Source: Salipiger sp. H15 (GTDB taxonomy: Bacteria; Pseudomonadota; Alphaproteobacteria; Rhodobacterales; Rhodobacteraceae). Taken from it: a DNA stretch of 64,000 nt. The stretch covers positions 167,957 through 231,956 of the forward strand of contig NZ_CP123389.1 in assembly GCF_040409955.1 (NCBI RefSeq), written 5' to 3'. Below the pieces are notes generated by a model. It was not told the origin of the DNA. It worked only from the letters and a program-made list of their open reading frames with translations, and ran no database searches. Positions 9,269 to 18,413 of the stretch are shown here, in pieces (position 1 is the stretch's first letter; every line of letters begins with the position of its first letter). A program made the translations under genes and the position numbers.

Positions 9269-10110
9269 TCATCGCAGCAGCCCCGCGTCGCGGGCCGAGG
9301 GCACGACGGTGGCGCTGTCTCCGTCGAGCGCGGCGGTCATCTCCGGCTCGAGCCGGTCGAGCGCGAAGGGCATCGAGAGCACGCTGCCGAAGGAGAGCGC
9401 CCCGGCGAGCAGGTCGTCGCAGAAGACCTCGCGCCCTTCGGCACTGGCGCGCAGGGTGCGGCGCATGGCGAGCGCGGCAAGGTCTTCGGCCTGTCCACCC
9501 GAGGAGATCCACAGCAGCAGGTCGGCGTCGATGGGCGAGAGATCCTCGGGCGAGAGCGTCGTGTAGAAGCCGTCGATCAGCTCGGTCTGCGCGAGCGCTT
9601 CCGGCAGGCGGAAGCCCAGCTCCCGCAGGAACTGCGCGCGGGTGTCGCCGCCCATGAAGGCCCCGGTCTGCCCGCCGTTGTGCCAGGCGCAGACGCCGCT
9701 GCGCCCCGTCCAGTCGGGATGGCGGGCGCGCACGGCGGCGAACCTGCCGTGCAGCTCGGCGATGAGCTCCTGCGGCGCGACCTTCGGTGCCGGTGGCGCG
9801 GGCCACCATCCGCAGCTCGGCGTCCCAGGGCATGCCGTAGGTGGTGACCTCGGGGGCGTGCATCAGCACCGGCGCCACCTGCGACAGCAGCGCGTATTCC
9901 GCCTCGGAGATGCCCGAGCCGCTGGCGACGATGAGCTCCGGCGCGAGGCTGGCGACGGTCTCGATCGAGACCTCGCCGGTGATCACCGTGGGCGTGGCAT
10001 CGCCAAGGAGCGGCTGCGCCCAGGGCCAGACCGCGTAGGGCTGGTCACCGAACCAGGCGCGGACCCCCACCGGCACGACGCCGAGCGGGGTGGCGCGGCG
10101 GCAGGGCCAT
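9269..10110 (-). pseudogene. broken iron-siderophore ABC transporter substrate-binding protein
   Basis: The N-terminal half reads LGVVPVGVRAWFGDQPYAV through LAPELIVASGSGISEAEY, typical of FepB/FhuD-class binding proteins. Near 9793 the reading frame shifts by one base and the C-terminal half continues in another frame (ELIAELHGRF, RARHPDWTGRSGVC, to DAGLLR at 9269). The signal peptide and first beta-strand are also missing upstream of about 10110. So the gene has at least a frameshift and a 5' loss. It would have delivered the siderophore taken up by the adjacent receptor. A sequencing error could explain the frameshift but not the missing leader. Confidence 0.7.
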
Positions 10111-10263
10111 GGCCTGGCATCGGGGATTTGGAGAATGGCCTGGCTGGACACCGGTCCCCGAGGGAAGGAAGGGCGCGGGAGACGCTTGCTGGGCGATACC
10201 CGAGTCGAATAATCGGAAATGCCCGGCTTGGAAAGCCTCGCGACGGATATCGGGTGCTGGGGC

Positions 10264-11541
10264 CTAGGGCGCCTCCTCGCGGCTGACCAGCAGCTTGTCG
10301 ATGCGGCGGCCGTCGAGGTCGACGACCTCGATCCGCCAGGCGCGCCACTCCAGCACCTCGCCGACCTGCGGCAGGCGTCCCATCTCGTCGAGCACCAGCC
10401 CGGCGACGGTGGAATAGCCGCGGCCCGGCGCCAGCGTGACGCCAAGATGGTCGGCGAACTCGTCCACCGGCATCGCGCCCGCCACCAGCATCGAGCCGTC
10501 GGCGCGGGTGACCAGCTCCTCCGCCTCGTGCGCGTCGCCGCCGAAGTCCCCGGCGATGGCCTCGAGGATGTTCATCGGCGTGACGATCCCCTCGAAATGG
10601 CCGTATTCGTCGTAGACCAGCACCATGTGGGCGGGCGCGCCGCGCAGCGTCTCGATGAGGTCGAGCGCGGGCATGCCGTCGCGCACCACCGGCGCCTCGA
10701 GCAGGCGCGCGCGCGGGTCGAGGAGCGTGCCATCTGGGCTCAGCAGGTCATGCGCGGCAAGCACGCCGATCACCTCGCCCTCGGCCCCGTCGCGCACCGG
10801 CATCCGGGTGAGGCGGCTGTCGCGCAGCTGGGCAAGAAGCTGCGCGGGCGGGTCAGTCAGGTCGAGCAGCGCGACCTCGTGGCGCGGGGTCATCAGGTCG
10901 CGCGCGGCGCGGTCGGCGACGCGCATGACCCCGGCGATCATCTGCGTCTCGGCATGTTCCAGCACCCCGGCGCTGCGCGCCTCGGTGAGCACCTGCCGCA
11001 CCTCGGCGTCGCTGACGTCGGAGCCGCGGTCGCCGGACTGGCCGAGCAGGGCGAGCACCGCCTTGCCGGATCGGTCGAGCAGCCAGACCAGCGGCGCGGC
11101 GACAAGCGCGATGCCGCGCATCAGCGGCGCGACGCGCGTCGCCACGGCCTCGGGCGCGCGCAGGGCGATCTGCTTGGGGACCAGCTCGCCGACGATCAGC
11201 GACAGGTAGGTGATGACCACTACCACTCCGCCGACGCCGAGCGACTGCGCCGCCGCGGGCGAGAGGCCCGAGTCGCCGAGCGCCGCCGCCAGCCGGGTGC
11301 CGAGCGTGGCGCCGGAGAAGGCGCCCGAGAGCACGCCGACCAGCGTGATGCCGATCTGCACCGAGGACAGGAAGCGGCCCGGATCCTCGGCAAGGCGCAG
11401 CGCGGTGGCGGCGCCGCTGCGCCCCTCCTCGGCCATGACCTTCAGCCGCGCGGGCCGGGCCGAGACGATGGCAAGCTCGGACATGGCGAGCAGGCCGTTG
11501 ACGAGGATGAGGGCAAGGACGATGGCAATCTCGAGGGTCAT
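10264..11541 (-). CDS. hemolysin/CorC family transporter-like protein (DUF21-CBS-CorC)
   Basis: 425 residues. The N-terminal DUF21 membrane domain begins with a hydrophobic segment (IAIVLALILVNGLLAMSELA). A CBS-domain pair follows (about residues 205-330, MTPRHEVALLDL and the second copy with GMPALDLIETLRG), then a C-terminal CorC/HlyC-type domain (GYSTVAGLVLDEMGRLPQVGE). Members are implicated in magnesium or cobalt efflux and ion homeostasis; the old hemolysin label is historical. It lies 6 bases after the TerC-like gene, so the two probably form an operon. Confidence 0.9.
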   Translation of the reverse strand: MTLEIAIVLALILVNGLLAMSELAIVSARPARLKVMAEEGRSGAATALRLAEDPGRFLSSVQIGITLVGVLSGAFSGATLGTRLAAALGDSGLSPAAAQSLGVGGVVVVITYLSLIVGELVPKQIALRAPEAVATRVAPLMRGIALVAAPLVWLLDRSGKAVLALLGQSGDRGSDVSDAEVRQVLTEARSAGVLEHAETQMIAGVMRVADRAARDLMTPRHEVALLDLTDPPAQLLAQLRDSRLTRMPVRDGAEGEVIGVLAAHDLLSPDGTLLDPRARLLEAPVVRDGMPALDLIETLRGAPAHMVLVYDEYGHFEGIVTPMNILEAIAGDFGGDAHEAEELVTRADGSMLVAGAMPVDEFADHLGVTLAPGRGYSTVAGLVLDEMGRLPQVGEVLEWRAWRIEVVDLDGRRIDKLLVSREEAP

Positions 11542-11547
11542 CGGAGT

Positions 11548-12570
11548 TTATCGGGTCTCACTGGCTGTGTCGGTTTCAGGGGAAGGCGGCGGGGATCCGG
11601 CGTCGCCGCGGGTCTTCCAGAGCGAGTAGGCGACCCCCGCGGTCAGGATGGCGAAGGTGATGCCAAGAGACCAGACCGGCGGGAATTTTTCCCAGCCCAT
11701 CAGGTCGGCGATGAAGACCTTGGAGCCGATGAACACCAGCAGCACCGACAGCGCGTACTTCAGGTAGGCAAAGCGCCGCAGGATCGCCGAGAGCGCGAAG
11801 TAGAGCGCCCGCAGCCCGAGGATCGCGAAGATGTTCGAGGTGTAGACGATGTAGGGATCGGTGGTGATGGTGAAGACCGCCGGCACCGAGTCCACGGCGA
11901 AGACGAGGTCGGCGATCTCGATCACGATCAGCGCCAGCAGCAGCGGCGTGGCGTAGCGCAGGGTCCTGCCGGTGGCGGGATCGGTCTGCTTCACGGTGAA
12001 GCCGTGGCCGTGGATCTCGTCGGTGACGCGCAGCCTGCGCTTGAGGAACCTGACCACGGGGTTGGTGGCGAGGTCGGGCTCTTCCTCCGCGCCGCCGGCG
12101 CAGAGCATCTTGACCCCGGTGAGGATCAGGAAGCCGGCGAAGACGTAGAGCACCCAGTGGTACTGCTCGACCAGCGTCGCGCCGAGGCCGATCATGATGC
12201 CGCGCAGCACGATCACCCCGAGGATGCCCCAGAACAGCACCCGGTGCTGGTAGGCGGCGGGGATGGCGAAGAAGCCGAAGATCAGCGCGATGACGAAGAT
12301 GTTGTCGAGCGCCAGCGTCTTCTCGACGACGAAGGCGGTCAGGTACTGCGCCGCGGGCTCGGTGCCCATCTGCCACCAGACGAAGCCCGCGAAGGCGACG
12401 CCGAGTGAGATGTAGAGCGCCGAGGTCTTCAGGCTCTCGGCGACGCCTATCACGTGATCCTCGCGGTTCAGCACGCCGAGGTCGAAGACCAGCAGGGCGA
12501 GCATGATCGACAGGAAGGTCAGCCACATCCACAGCGGCTGCCCGAGAAACAGGGTGAGAAGGATATCCAA
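11548..12570 (-). CDS. TerC family integral membrane protein
   Basis: 340 residues with about nine membrane segments and the family motifs ALDNIFVIALIF and EIADLVFAVDSVPAVF, whose acidic residues are characteristic of TerC. I chose a TTG start because it has a good ribosome-binding site (GAGG, six bases ahead) and gives the usual length, and because the upstream in-frame extension is non-homologous. TerC proteins are linked to manganese or other metal handling during export. Paired with the CorC-like gene, this suggests a metal-homeostasis operon. Confidence 0.88.
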   Translation of the reverse strand: MDILLTLFLGQPLWMWLTFLSIMLALLVFDLGVLNREDHVIGVAESLKTSALYISLGVAFAGFVWWQMGTEPAAQYLTAFVVEKTLALDNIFVIALIFGFFAIPAAYQHRVLFWGILGVIVLRGIMIGLGATLVEQYHWVLYVFAGFLILTGVKMLCAGGAEEEPDLATNPVVRFLKRRLRVTDEIHGHGFTVKQTDPATGRTLRYATPLLLALIVIEIADLVFAVDSVPAVFTITTDPYIVYTSNIFAILGLRALYFALSAILRRFAYLKYALSVLLVFIGSKVFIADLMGWEKFPPVWSLGITFAILTAGVAYSLWKTRGDAGSPPPSPETDTASETR

Positions 12571-13180
12571 GACGGACCTCGTTGAAGCATCACGTCTCGA
12601 GGTCTGCGGGGGATGTTTGACGATCCGGGCACGACATCGAGCACAGCCGATGCGGTCCGACATCACGAGCGCTCTCGCGCGCGTCAGAGGGGCCCGGCCC
12701 GCCGTGATCGAGGTGGGGATGACCGGGGCACTGCGCAAGGAGGGGAGCGATGCATTCACGCAGGTGCGTCCTTGCCGTTTCGGCGGGATCCGGCGCATCC
12801 AGCCGGACGCCGCGCAAGGGCTTGCCGAGGTGTCACTGGCGCGGCCCGTGGCGGGGGTGCGGCCCCGCGGTCTGCCGCGGATGGGGGCTGTTCTCGCGCG
12901 CCACGCGCGGATGCGGCGCGCCCGTCTTCTGCGCGCGCGGGTGGGTATCCGCCCCGGCAGCGTGGCGGGGGTGGCGCGGCGGTTCCTCGCGGGCGGTGAC
13001 GTGCAGGCGGCCGGAGGTCCGGCCGCTCGGATGGCGCATCTCGTGGCCGCGCGCGTCCGCGTCCTTCATTGGAGGGTCCGGGATTCCTGGAGGGTTTCGG
13101 TGGTGCGCCGCGCAGGGGGCGGCACGCGAAACCGGGACCCGAAGGCCCCGGTCTCGTAAGGTCGCAGCGGGGAAGCCGGG
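12571..13180. other. 610-base intergenic region without a supported gene
   Basis: Lies between the TerC-like gene and dctA, both on the minus strand. It holds the dctA terminator at its right end. A plus-strand ATG at 12750 has a strong Shine-Dalgarno (AAGGAGGGGAGCG), but the frame is rich in Trp, Arg, Cys and Gly and runs antisense into dctA, so I do not call it a gene. No yybP-ykoY-like manganese riboswitch was recognised ahead of the TerC-like gene. Confidence 0.5.
13131..13152 (-). terminator. terminator of dctA with UUCG tetraloop
   Basis: Read on the minus strand this is a 9-bp stem with one G-U wobble closing a C(UUCG)G tetraloop, 28 bases after the dctA stop. The wobble pairs only in the minus-strand transcript, which supports that orientation. 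Confidence 0.7.
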
Positions 13181-14518
13181 TCAGGCGCGCGCTTCGGCCC
13201 CGTCGATCCGCTCGTCGCGCCGCGCTGGGGGCAGCTCGCCGTTCAGCGCCTTCTCGAGCTTGTCGTGGTCGAGCTGGCCTTCCCAGCGGCTGACCACGAT
13301 GGTCGCCACGGCATTGCCGATGAAGTTGGTGATCGAGCGGCATTCCGACATGAAGCGGTCGACGCCGAGGATCAGCGCCATGCCCGCCACCGGCACCGTC
13401 GGCACCACCGAGAGGGTTGCCGCCAGCGTGATGAAGCCCGCGCCGGTCACCCCGGCCGCACCCTTCGACGAGAGCATCGCCACCAAGAGCAGCAGGATCT
13501 GGTCGCCGAGCGAGATGTCGATGTTCATCGACTGCGCGATGAAGAGCGCCGCCAGCGTCATGTAGATGTTGGTGCCGTCGAGGTTGAACGAATAGCCCGT
13601 GGGCACGACGAGGCCGACCACCGGACGGGCGCAGCCCGCGCGCTCCATCTTCTCCATCAGCGCCGGCAGGGCCGATTCCGACGAGGAGGTGCCGAGCACC
13701 AGCAGGATCTCGGCCTTGAGATAGCCGATCAGCTTGAAGATCGAGAAGCCGCAGGCCCGCGCCACCAGCCCCAGCACGCCGATCACGAAGATCGCGGCGG
13801 TGAGGTAGAAGGTGCCGACCAGCATGGCGAGGTTGGCGATCGAGCCGATGCCGTACTTGCCGATGGTGAAGGCGAAGGCGCCGAAGGCCCCCACCGGTGC
13901 GACCTTCATCAGCACCGACACCATGCGGAACATGATGATCGAGGCCTTCTCGCAGAAGCTCACCACCGGGGCGGCGTGATCGCCGACGAGGATGCAGCTC
14001 ACGCCGAAGAGGATGGCGATGAACAGCACCTGCAGGATGTTGCCGTCGGTGAAGGCCGAGAGGAGCGTGTCCGGGATGATGCCGAGCAGGAAGCCGGTGA
14101 TCGTGGTGTCATGCGCCTTCGAGGCGTAGCCCTCGACCGCCGAGGCGTCGAGCGAGGCGGGGTCGATGTTCATCCCCGCGCCCGGCTGGATCACGTTGGC
14201 GACGATCAGCCCGACGACCAGCGCCAGCGTCGAGAAGAACAGGAAGTAGCCGAAGGCCTTGGCCGCGACCGAGCCGACGTGTTTCAGCGAGCCCATGCCC
14301 GAGAGGCCGGTCACGATGGTCAGGAAGATCACCGGGGCGATGATCATCTTCACCAGCTTGATGAACCCGTCGCCGAGCGGCTTCATCGCCTCGCCGGTCT
14401 CGGGGTAGAAATGCCCCAGCAGCGCGCCGAGGGTGATCGCGACCAGCACCTGAAAGTAGAGGTGGCGATAGAAGGGAATGTGGGGATGGGCGGTGGTCCC
14501 GCCGGTCTCGAACTGCAT
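13181..14518 (-). CDS. dctA: C4-dicarboxylate/H+ or Na+ symporter DctA
   Basis: 445 residues, the standard DctA length. Family features include the segment [30 protein letters not shown], the serine-rich re-entrant loop [16 protein letters not shown], and the motif [21 protein letters not shown] with the sodium and substrate-binding NLDGT, then VTGAGFI and [18 protein letters not shown]. It imports succinate, fumarate and malate. A strong ribosome-binding site (GGAGGAG) precedes the ATG. It is divergent from dctBD, the classical arrangement for induction by external dicarboxylates. Confidence 0.96.
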   Translation of the reverse strand: MQFETGGTTAHPHIPFYRHLYFQVLVAITLGALLGHFYPETGEAMKPLGDGFIKLVKMIIAPVIFLTIVTGLSGMGSLKHVGSVAAKAFGYFLFFSTLALVVGLIVANVIQPGAGMNIDPASLDASAVEGYASKAHDTTITGFLLGIIPDTLLSAFTDGNILQVLFIAILFGVSCILVGDHAAPVVSFCEKASIIMFRMVSVLMKVAPVGAFGAFAFTIGKYGIGSIANLAMLVGTFYLTAAIFVIGVLGLVARACGFSIFKLIGYLKAEILLVLGTSSSESALPALMEKMERAGCARPVVGLVVPTGYSFNLDGTNIYMTLAALFIAQSMNIDISLGDQILLLLVAMLSSKGAAGVTGAGFITLAATLSVVPTVPVAGMALILGVDRFMSECRSITNFIGNAVATIVVSRWEGQLDHDKLEKALNGELPPARRDERIDGAEARA

Positions 14519-14567
14519 CTACTCCTCCGCATGCTTGAGAACGTGACAAGCATATGAAGCGGGCATC

Positions 14568-14613
14568 TGGTGTACCAATTTCGGCGCTGGCTGGGTAAGT
14601 GCTCGGTATACCG
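14568..14613. promoter_or_regulatory. pair of GGT-N2-ACC inverted repeats in the dctA-dctB gap
   Basis: TGGTGTACCA at 14568-14577 and CGGTATACCG at 14604-14613 share half-sites GGT/ACC with two-base spacers, with centres 36 bases apart. The second overlaps a perfect 12-base palindrome (ATACCGCGGTAT). FCD-type GntR regulators commonly bind GGTATACC-like palindromes and one such gene lies nearby at 17.7 kb. No canonical -24/-12 box was found in this gap. Confidence 0.4.
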
Positions 14614-14707
14614 CGGTATTTCCCCGGGCCTGCCTTGCCAAGTGTTTCGGTTTCCATACAGTCGTTTTTGCGGTAGTCCGGAAAAGGAAACAGCTTTCGG
14701 ACCCGAC

Positions 14708-16369
14708 GTGACCGCGACTCTCCCTTCTCGAAAGGCCACCCCCAGCCGCTGGCCGCGCCTGCTCGCGCTGGTCCTGGCCGCCGCGCTGGTGGCGCTCGCC
14801 TGGGCCGGGGAGTTCCGCATCGCGCTCGGCGCCGCCCGCGAGGAGGCCGCGACCGACGCCCGCAGCCGGGCGCTCGGCATCGCCTCGGAGCTGTCGCGAC
14901 AGCAGGCGGTGAGCGCGGTGCTTGCCAGCGACCCGCAGGTCATCGACGCGCAGGCCACCCCCTCCGCCGCCGCGGCCGAGGCGCTCTCGGCCCGGCTCGA
15001 GGCGCTGAACGCCGACATCGGCGCCTCGGTGATCTACGTGACCGACACCGAGGGCATGGCGACTTCCTCGTCGAACTGGCGCGAGCCCACCTCCTTCGTC
15101 GGCAGCAGCTACGGCTACCGCGCCTACGTGCAGCAGGCGCTGGCGCGCGGCGAGGGGCGGGAATACGCGCTCGGCACGGTCAGCAACCAGCCCGGGCTGT
15201 ACCTCTCGCGCCGCATCGGCAGCGTCGCGGCGCCGCTCGGCGTGGTGGTGGTGAAGCTGGAGTTCGACGCGCTCGAGGCGAACTGGCGCGCCTCGGCGCG
15301 GCCGAGCTACGTGCTGGGCGCGGAGGGCACGGTGACGCTGACCTCGGACCCGGCGCTGCGCTTCGGCCCCGCCCCGGACAGCGGCGGCTGGAGCGTGACC
15401 GAAGCGGTGCCGCGCTCGGACTGGACGCTGGTGATGTCGTTGCCGCCGGGCCCGGTCTACCGGCAGTCGGCCATCGCGGCGGTGCTCGCGGCACTGGCGC
15501 TCGCCGGGGCGGGGACGGCGCTTGCCAGCTACCGGCGCCGCCAGACCGAGGCCACGCGCTACCGCGATCGGCTGGAGCGGGACGTGGCCGCGCGCACCGA
15601 GGCGCTCTCGCAGCAGATCGCCGAGCGCGAGGAGGCCGAGGCGCAGCTGGCCGGGATGCAGGCGGCGCTGGTGCAGGCCAACAAGCTGGCCGCGCTGGGG
15701 CAGATCACCGCCGGGGTCGCCCACGAGGTGAACCAGCCGCTCGCCACCATCCGGCTGCTTGCCGAGTACGGGCAGGACTTCGTGACCGCGGCCGACCCCG
15801 AGGCGCGCGAGCAGTTGGCCGCGAACCTCCGCCAGATCGTCGCCATGTCGGACCGGATCGGCACCATCACCTCGGACCTGCGCGGCTTCTCCCGCAAGGC
15901 GCGCGGCGATCTCGGGCCGGTGTCGCTGTCCGAGGCATGGCAGGCCTCGCTGCGCCTTGCCGCGAGCCGCCGCGCCAGCGCGGGCGTCAAGATCATTGCC
16001 GATCCCATCGACCCCGATCTGCGGGTGCTGGCCGAGACGGTGCGGCTCGAGCAGGTGCTGGTGAACCTCATCCAGAACGCGCAGGAGGCGCTCGCCGGGC
16101 GCGCGGGCGGGCGCGTCACGCTGACGCTCGACGAGGGGCCGGGGACCGTCCGCCTCTGGATCGCCGACACCGGGCCGGGGCTGGCGCCCGAGGTGGCCCG
16201 CGCGCCCTTCACCCCGTTCCAGACGACCAAGCCCGACGGGCTGGGGCTGGGGCTGGTGATCTGCCAGAGCATCCTGCGCGACTTCGGCGGCACGCTGGCG
16301 AGCGATCCCGATCCCGCGAGCCCGGGCGCACGCTTCCGCATCGAGCTGCGCAAGTGGAGGCCGGAATGA
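14708..16369 (+). CDS. dctB: DctB-type sensor histidine kinase
   Basis: About 553 residues from this GTG; the in-frame ATG at 14570 would add 46 residues of low plausibility, and the start is not fixed by a strong ribosome-binding site. A membrane segment (LLALVLAAALVALAWAGEF) precedes a periplasmic Cache sensor with the motif MATSSSNWREPTSFVGSSYGYR. A second membrane segment, a coiled coil, the H-box GVAHEVNQPLATIR and an ATPase domain (LIQNAQEAL, DTGPGLAP, GLGLGLVI) follow. It senses dicarboxylates and phosphorylates DctD, whose start codon overlaps this stop (ATGA). Confidence 0.9.
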   Translation: MTATLPSRKATPSRWPRLLALVLAAALVALAWAGEFRIALGAAREEAATDARSRALGIASELSRQQAVSAVLASDPQVIDAQATPSAAAAEALSARLEALNADIGASVIYVTDTEGMATSSSNWREPTSFVGSSYGYRAYVQQALARGEGREYALGTVSNQPGLYLSRRIGSVAAPLGVVVVKLEFDALEANWRASARPSYVLGAEGTVTLTSDPALRFGPAPDSGGWSVTEAVPRSDWTLVMSLPPGPVYRQSAIAAVLAALALAGAGTALASYRRRQTEATRYRDRLERDVAARTEALSQQIAEREEAEAQLAGMQAALVQANKLAALGQITAGVAHEVNQPLATIRLLAEYGQDFVTAADPEAREQLAANLRQIVAMSDRIGTITSDLRGFSRKARGDLGPVSLSEAWQASLRLAASRRASAGVKIIADPIDPDLRVLAETVRLEQVLVNLIQNAQEALAGRAGGRVTLTLDEGPGTVRLWIADTGPGLAPEVARAPFTPFQTTKPDGLGLGLVICQSILRDFGGTLASDPDPASPGARFRIELRKWRPE

Positions 16370-17706
16370 CCGACGACACCCCCAACCTCGTGCGGCTGGT
16401 CGAGGACGACGCCGCGCTGCTCGCCGCCACCGCGCAGGGGCTTGCCATGGCGGGCTTCACCGCCGAGCCCTACGCCGACCCGCTGGCCGCGCTCGAGGGG
16501 CTGGGGCCGGACTGGCCCGGCGTCGTGCTGTCGGATGTACGGATGCCGGGGATCGACGGGATCGAACTGGCCGCGCGCATCCGCGCGATCGACCCCGAGC
16601 TGCCGGTGATCCTGCTGACCGGCCATGGCGATGTCGAGATGGCGGTGCAGGCGCTGCGCGACGGGGCCTACGACTTCATGACCAAGCCCGCCAGCCGCGC
16701 CACGCTCGAGACCACGCTGCGCCGGGCGCTGGCGGCGCGGCGGCTGGTGCTGGAGAACCGCCAGCTGCGACGCGAGCGCGATCAGGCCGTGCCCCCGGAC
16801 GGGCTGATCGGCCGCAGCCCCGCCATCCGCCACATGCGTGCCACCGCCGAGCACATCGCCCGTGCCGGGATGCACGCGCTCTTCACCGGCGAGGCGGGGG
16901 TGGGCAAGGAACGGCTCGCGCGGCACATCCACGCGATGAGCCCGCGCCGATCGCGTCCCTTCGTGGCGGTCAGCTGCGCCGCCATCGCGCCCGAGCGCTT
17001 CGACGCCGACTACCTCGGCTCGGTCGGCGGCAGCGGCCCGCACCTGCGCAGTTACGGCCGGATCGAGAGTGCCTCGCGCGGGATGCTCTACCTCAACGGC
17101 ATCGAGGCGCTGACCCCGGAGATGCAGGCGCGGATGCTCGAGGTGATCGAGACGGGGACGGTCTGGCCGCTGGGGGCCAGCGATGCGCGGCCGGTCGACC
17201 TGTGGGTGATCGCCGCGACCCGCGCCGATCTCGCCTCGCTGGTCGCGGAGGGCAGGTTCCGCGCCGACCTCTACTACCGGCTGAGCGGGCTGACCCTGTC
17301 GCTGCCGCCGCTGCGGGCGCGCCGCGAGGACGTGCCGCTGCTGTTCCGGCATTTCGTGCAGCGCGCCACAGAGCGCAACGGTCAGAGGGTGCCGGCGCTG
17401 ACCGAGGTCGACCAGGCGCATCTCGACGGGCATGACTGGCCGGGCAACCTGCGCGAACTCGAGCAGTTCGCCGAGGCCTTCTGCCTCGGGCTCGGCGCGG
17501 CGCCCGAGGGCACGCGCGGCGCCTCGCTCTCCGAGATGATCTCCCGCTACGAGGCCGCGCTGCTGCGCGACGCGCTGCGGCAGGAGGGCGGCAATGCCAC
17601 CGCCGCGATGACCCGGCTGCAGGTCTCGCGCAAGACCTTCTACGACAAGCTCGCGCGGCACGGCATCCGCAGCGGCGACTTCCGCGCCCCGCGGGGCGGC
17701 GCGTGA
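16366..17706 (+). CDS. dctD: DctD-type response regulator with degenerate sigma-54 interaction loop
   Basis: 446 residues: receiver (Asp in VLSDVRMPG, Lys in FMTKPA), AAA+ domain (Walker A GEAGVGKERLARHIH) and C-terminal Fis helix-turn-helix (GNATAAMTRLQVSRKTFYDKL). The stretch where NtrC-class proteins carry GAFTGA reads SVGGSGPHLRSYGRIE, and the Walker B region is MLYLNGIEAL instead of the usual FLDE. So the residues that contact sigma-54 and activate water are absent. NtrC of Rhodobacter capsulatus also lacks GAFTGA and acts with sigma-70, a possible precedent. The gene partner and position still argue for control of dctA. Confidence 0.88.
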   Translation: MTDDTPNLVRLVEDDAALLAATAQGLAMAGFTAEPYADPLAALEGLGPDWPGVVLSDVRMPGIDGIELAARIRAIDPELPVILLTGHGDVEMAVQALRDGAYDFMTKPASRATLETTLRRALAARRLVLENRQLRRERDQAVPPDGLIGRSPAIRHMRATAEHIARAGMHALFTGEAGVGKERLARHIHAMSPRRSRPFVAVSCAAIAPERFDADYLGSVGGSGPHLRSYGRIESASRGMLYLNGIEALTPEMQARMLEVIETGTVWPLGASDARPVDLWVIAATRADLASLVAEGRFRADLYYRLSGLTLSLPPLRARREDVPLLFRHFVQRATERNGQRVPALTEVDQAHLDGHDWPGNLRELEQFAEAFCLGLGAAPEGTRGASLSEMISRYEAALLRDALRQEGGNATAAMTRLQVSRKTFYDKLARHGIRSGDFRAPRGGA

Positions 17707-17714
17707 GAGGTGGC

Positions 17715-18413
17715 TCAGAGTTCGAGCGGCGAATTCTCGTCCGCGATGAGCGCGCTCAGCAGGCCGCGGCGGGTGTTCTCGGTGTGCAGGCTGATCGCCT
17801 CGCGCGCCGCGGCGCCGTCGCGGGCGCGCAGCGCGGCGACGATACGGCTGTGGTCTTCCTGCGTTTCGGGGGTCACGTCGCGGATCGTCGCGCCCATGTG
17901 GAAGAGCCGCGTGCATTCCTCGAGATAGCCGGTGATCAGCGCGTGCAGCCGCGGCACCCGCGCGCCGAGGGCGATGGCGGCGTGGAAGCGGTTGTTGGCG
18001 GCGACGAACTCGAGCACCGGCAGGCTCTTGTCCTGCCCGTAGGTCTGGTGCGACAGGGTCTCGAGGTCGTCGAGCTCCTCGTCGGTCATGCGCAGCGCGG
18101 CCAGCTCCGCCGCCACCGCCTCCAGCGCCTTGCGCACGGTGAAGATGTCGGTGATGTCCTTCACGGTGACCGGGGTCACCCGGTAGCCGCGCCGGGGAAA
18201 GGCCTCGACCAGCCCCTCGAGCGTGAGCCGGGCCAGCGCCTCGCGCACCGGCGTCTTGCTCATCGACAGCCGCGCCGCCAGCTCCTGCTCGCCGATGTCG
18301 GTGCCCGGGCGCAGCGCGCAGGTGATGATCTCCTCGCGCAGCCGGGCATAGGCCTGATCGGTGAGCGAGACCGCCTTGCCGCGCTCGCTCGCGGGTTTCT
18401 GCATTTTCGTCAT
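17715..18413 (-). CDS. GntR family (FCD subfamily) transcriptional regulator
   Basis: 232 residues. The N-terminal winged helix (YARLREEIITCALRPGTDIG, LAARLSMSKTPVREALARL) is typical of GntR, and the all-helical C-terminal part has the metal-binding pattern of the FCD domain (NNRFHAAIA, EDHSRIVAALRARD with conserved Asp/His positions). The ATG overlaps the stop of the upstream lyase gene (ATGA), so it is made with the catabolic operon and probably represses it until the substrate or an intermediate accumulates. It is convergent with dctD, 8 bases away. Confidence 0.9.
   Translation of the reverse strand: MTKMQKPASERGKAVSLTDQAYARLREEIITCALRPGTDIGEQELAARLSMSKTPVREALARLTLEGLVEAFPRRGYRVTPVTVKDITDIFTVRKALEAVAAELAALRMTDEELDDLETLSHQTYGQDKSLPVLEFVAANNRFHAAIALGARVPRLHALITGYLEECTRLFHMGATIRDVTPETQEDHSRIVAALRARDGAAAREAISLHTENTRRGLLSALIADENSPLEL

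Noticed and set aside
12571..12760. Possible manganese (yybP-ykoY) riboswitch ahead of the TerC-like gene
   Set aside because: TerC genes can have this element in other bacteria, but I could not find its conserved loops on the minus strand here.
12750..13565. Plus-strand frame with an excellent Shine-Dalgarno and ATG
   Set aside because: Composition (Trp, Arg, Cys, Gly-rich) looks non-coding, no domain or membrane pattern is seen, and it continues antisense through the terminator and into dctA.
14519..14707. Possible sigma-54 promoter of dctA (TTGGCAAGG on the minus strand)
   Set aside because: The -24-like half is present but no GC at the required spacing follows, so it fails the invariant -12 requirement.
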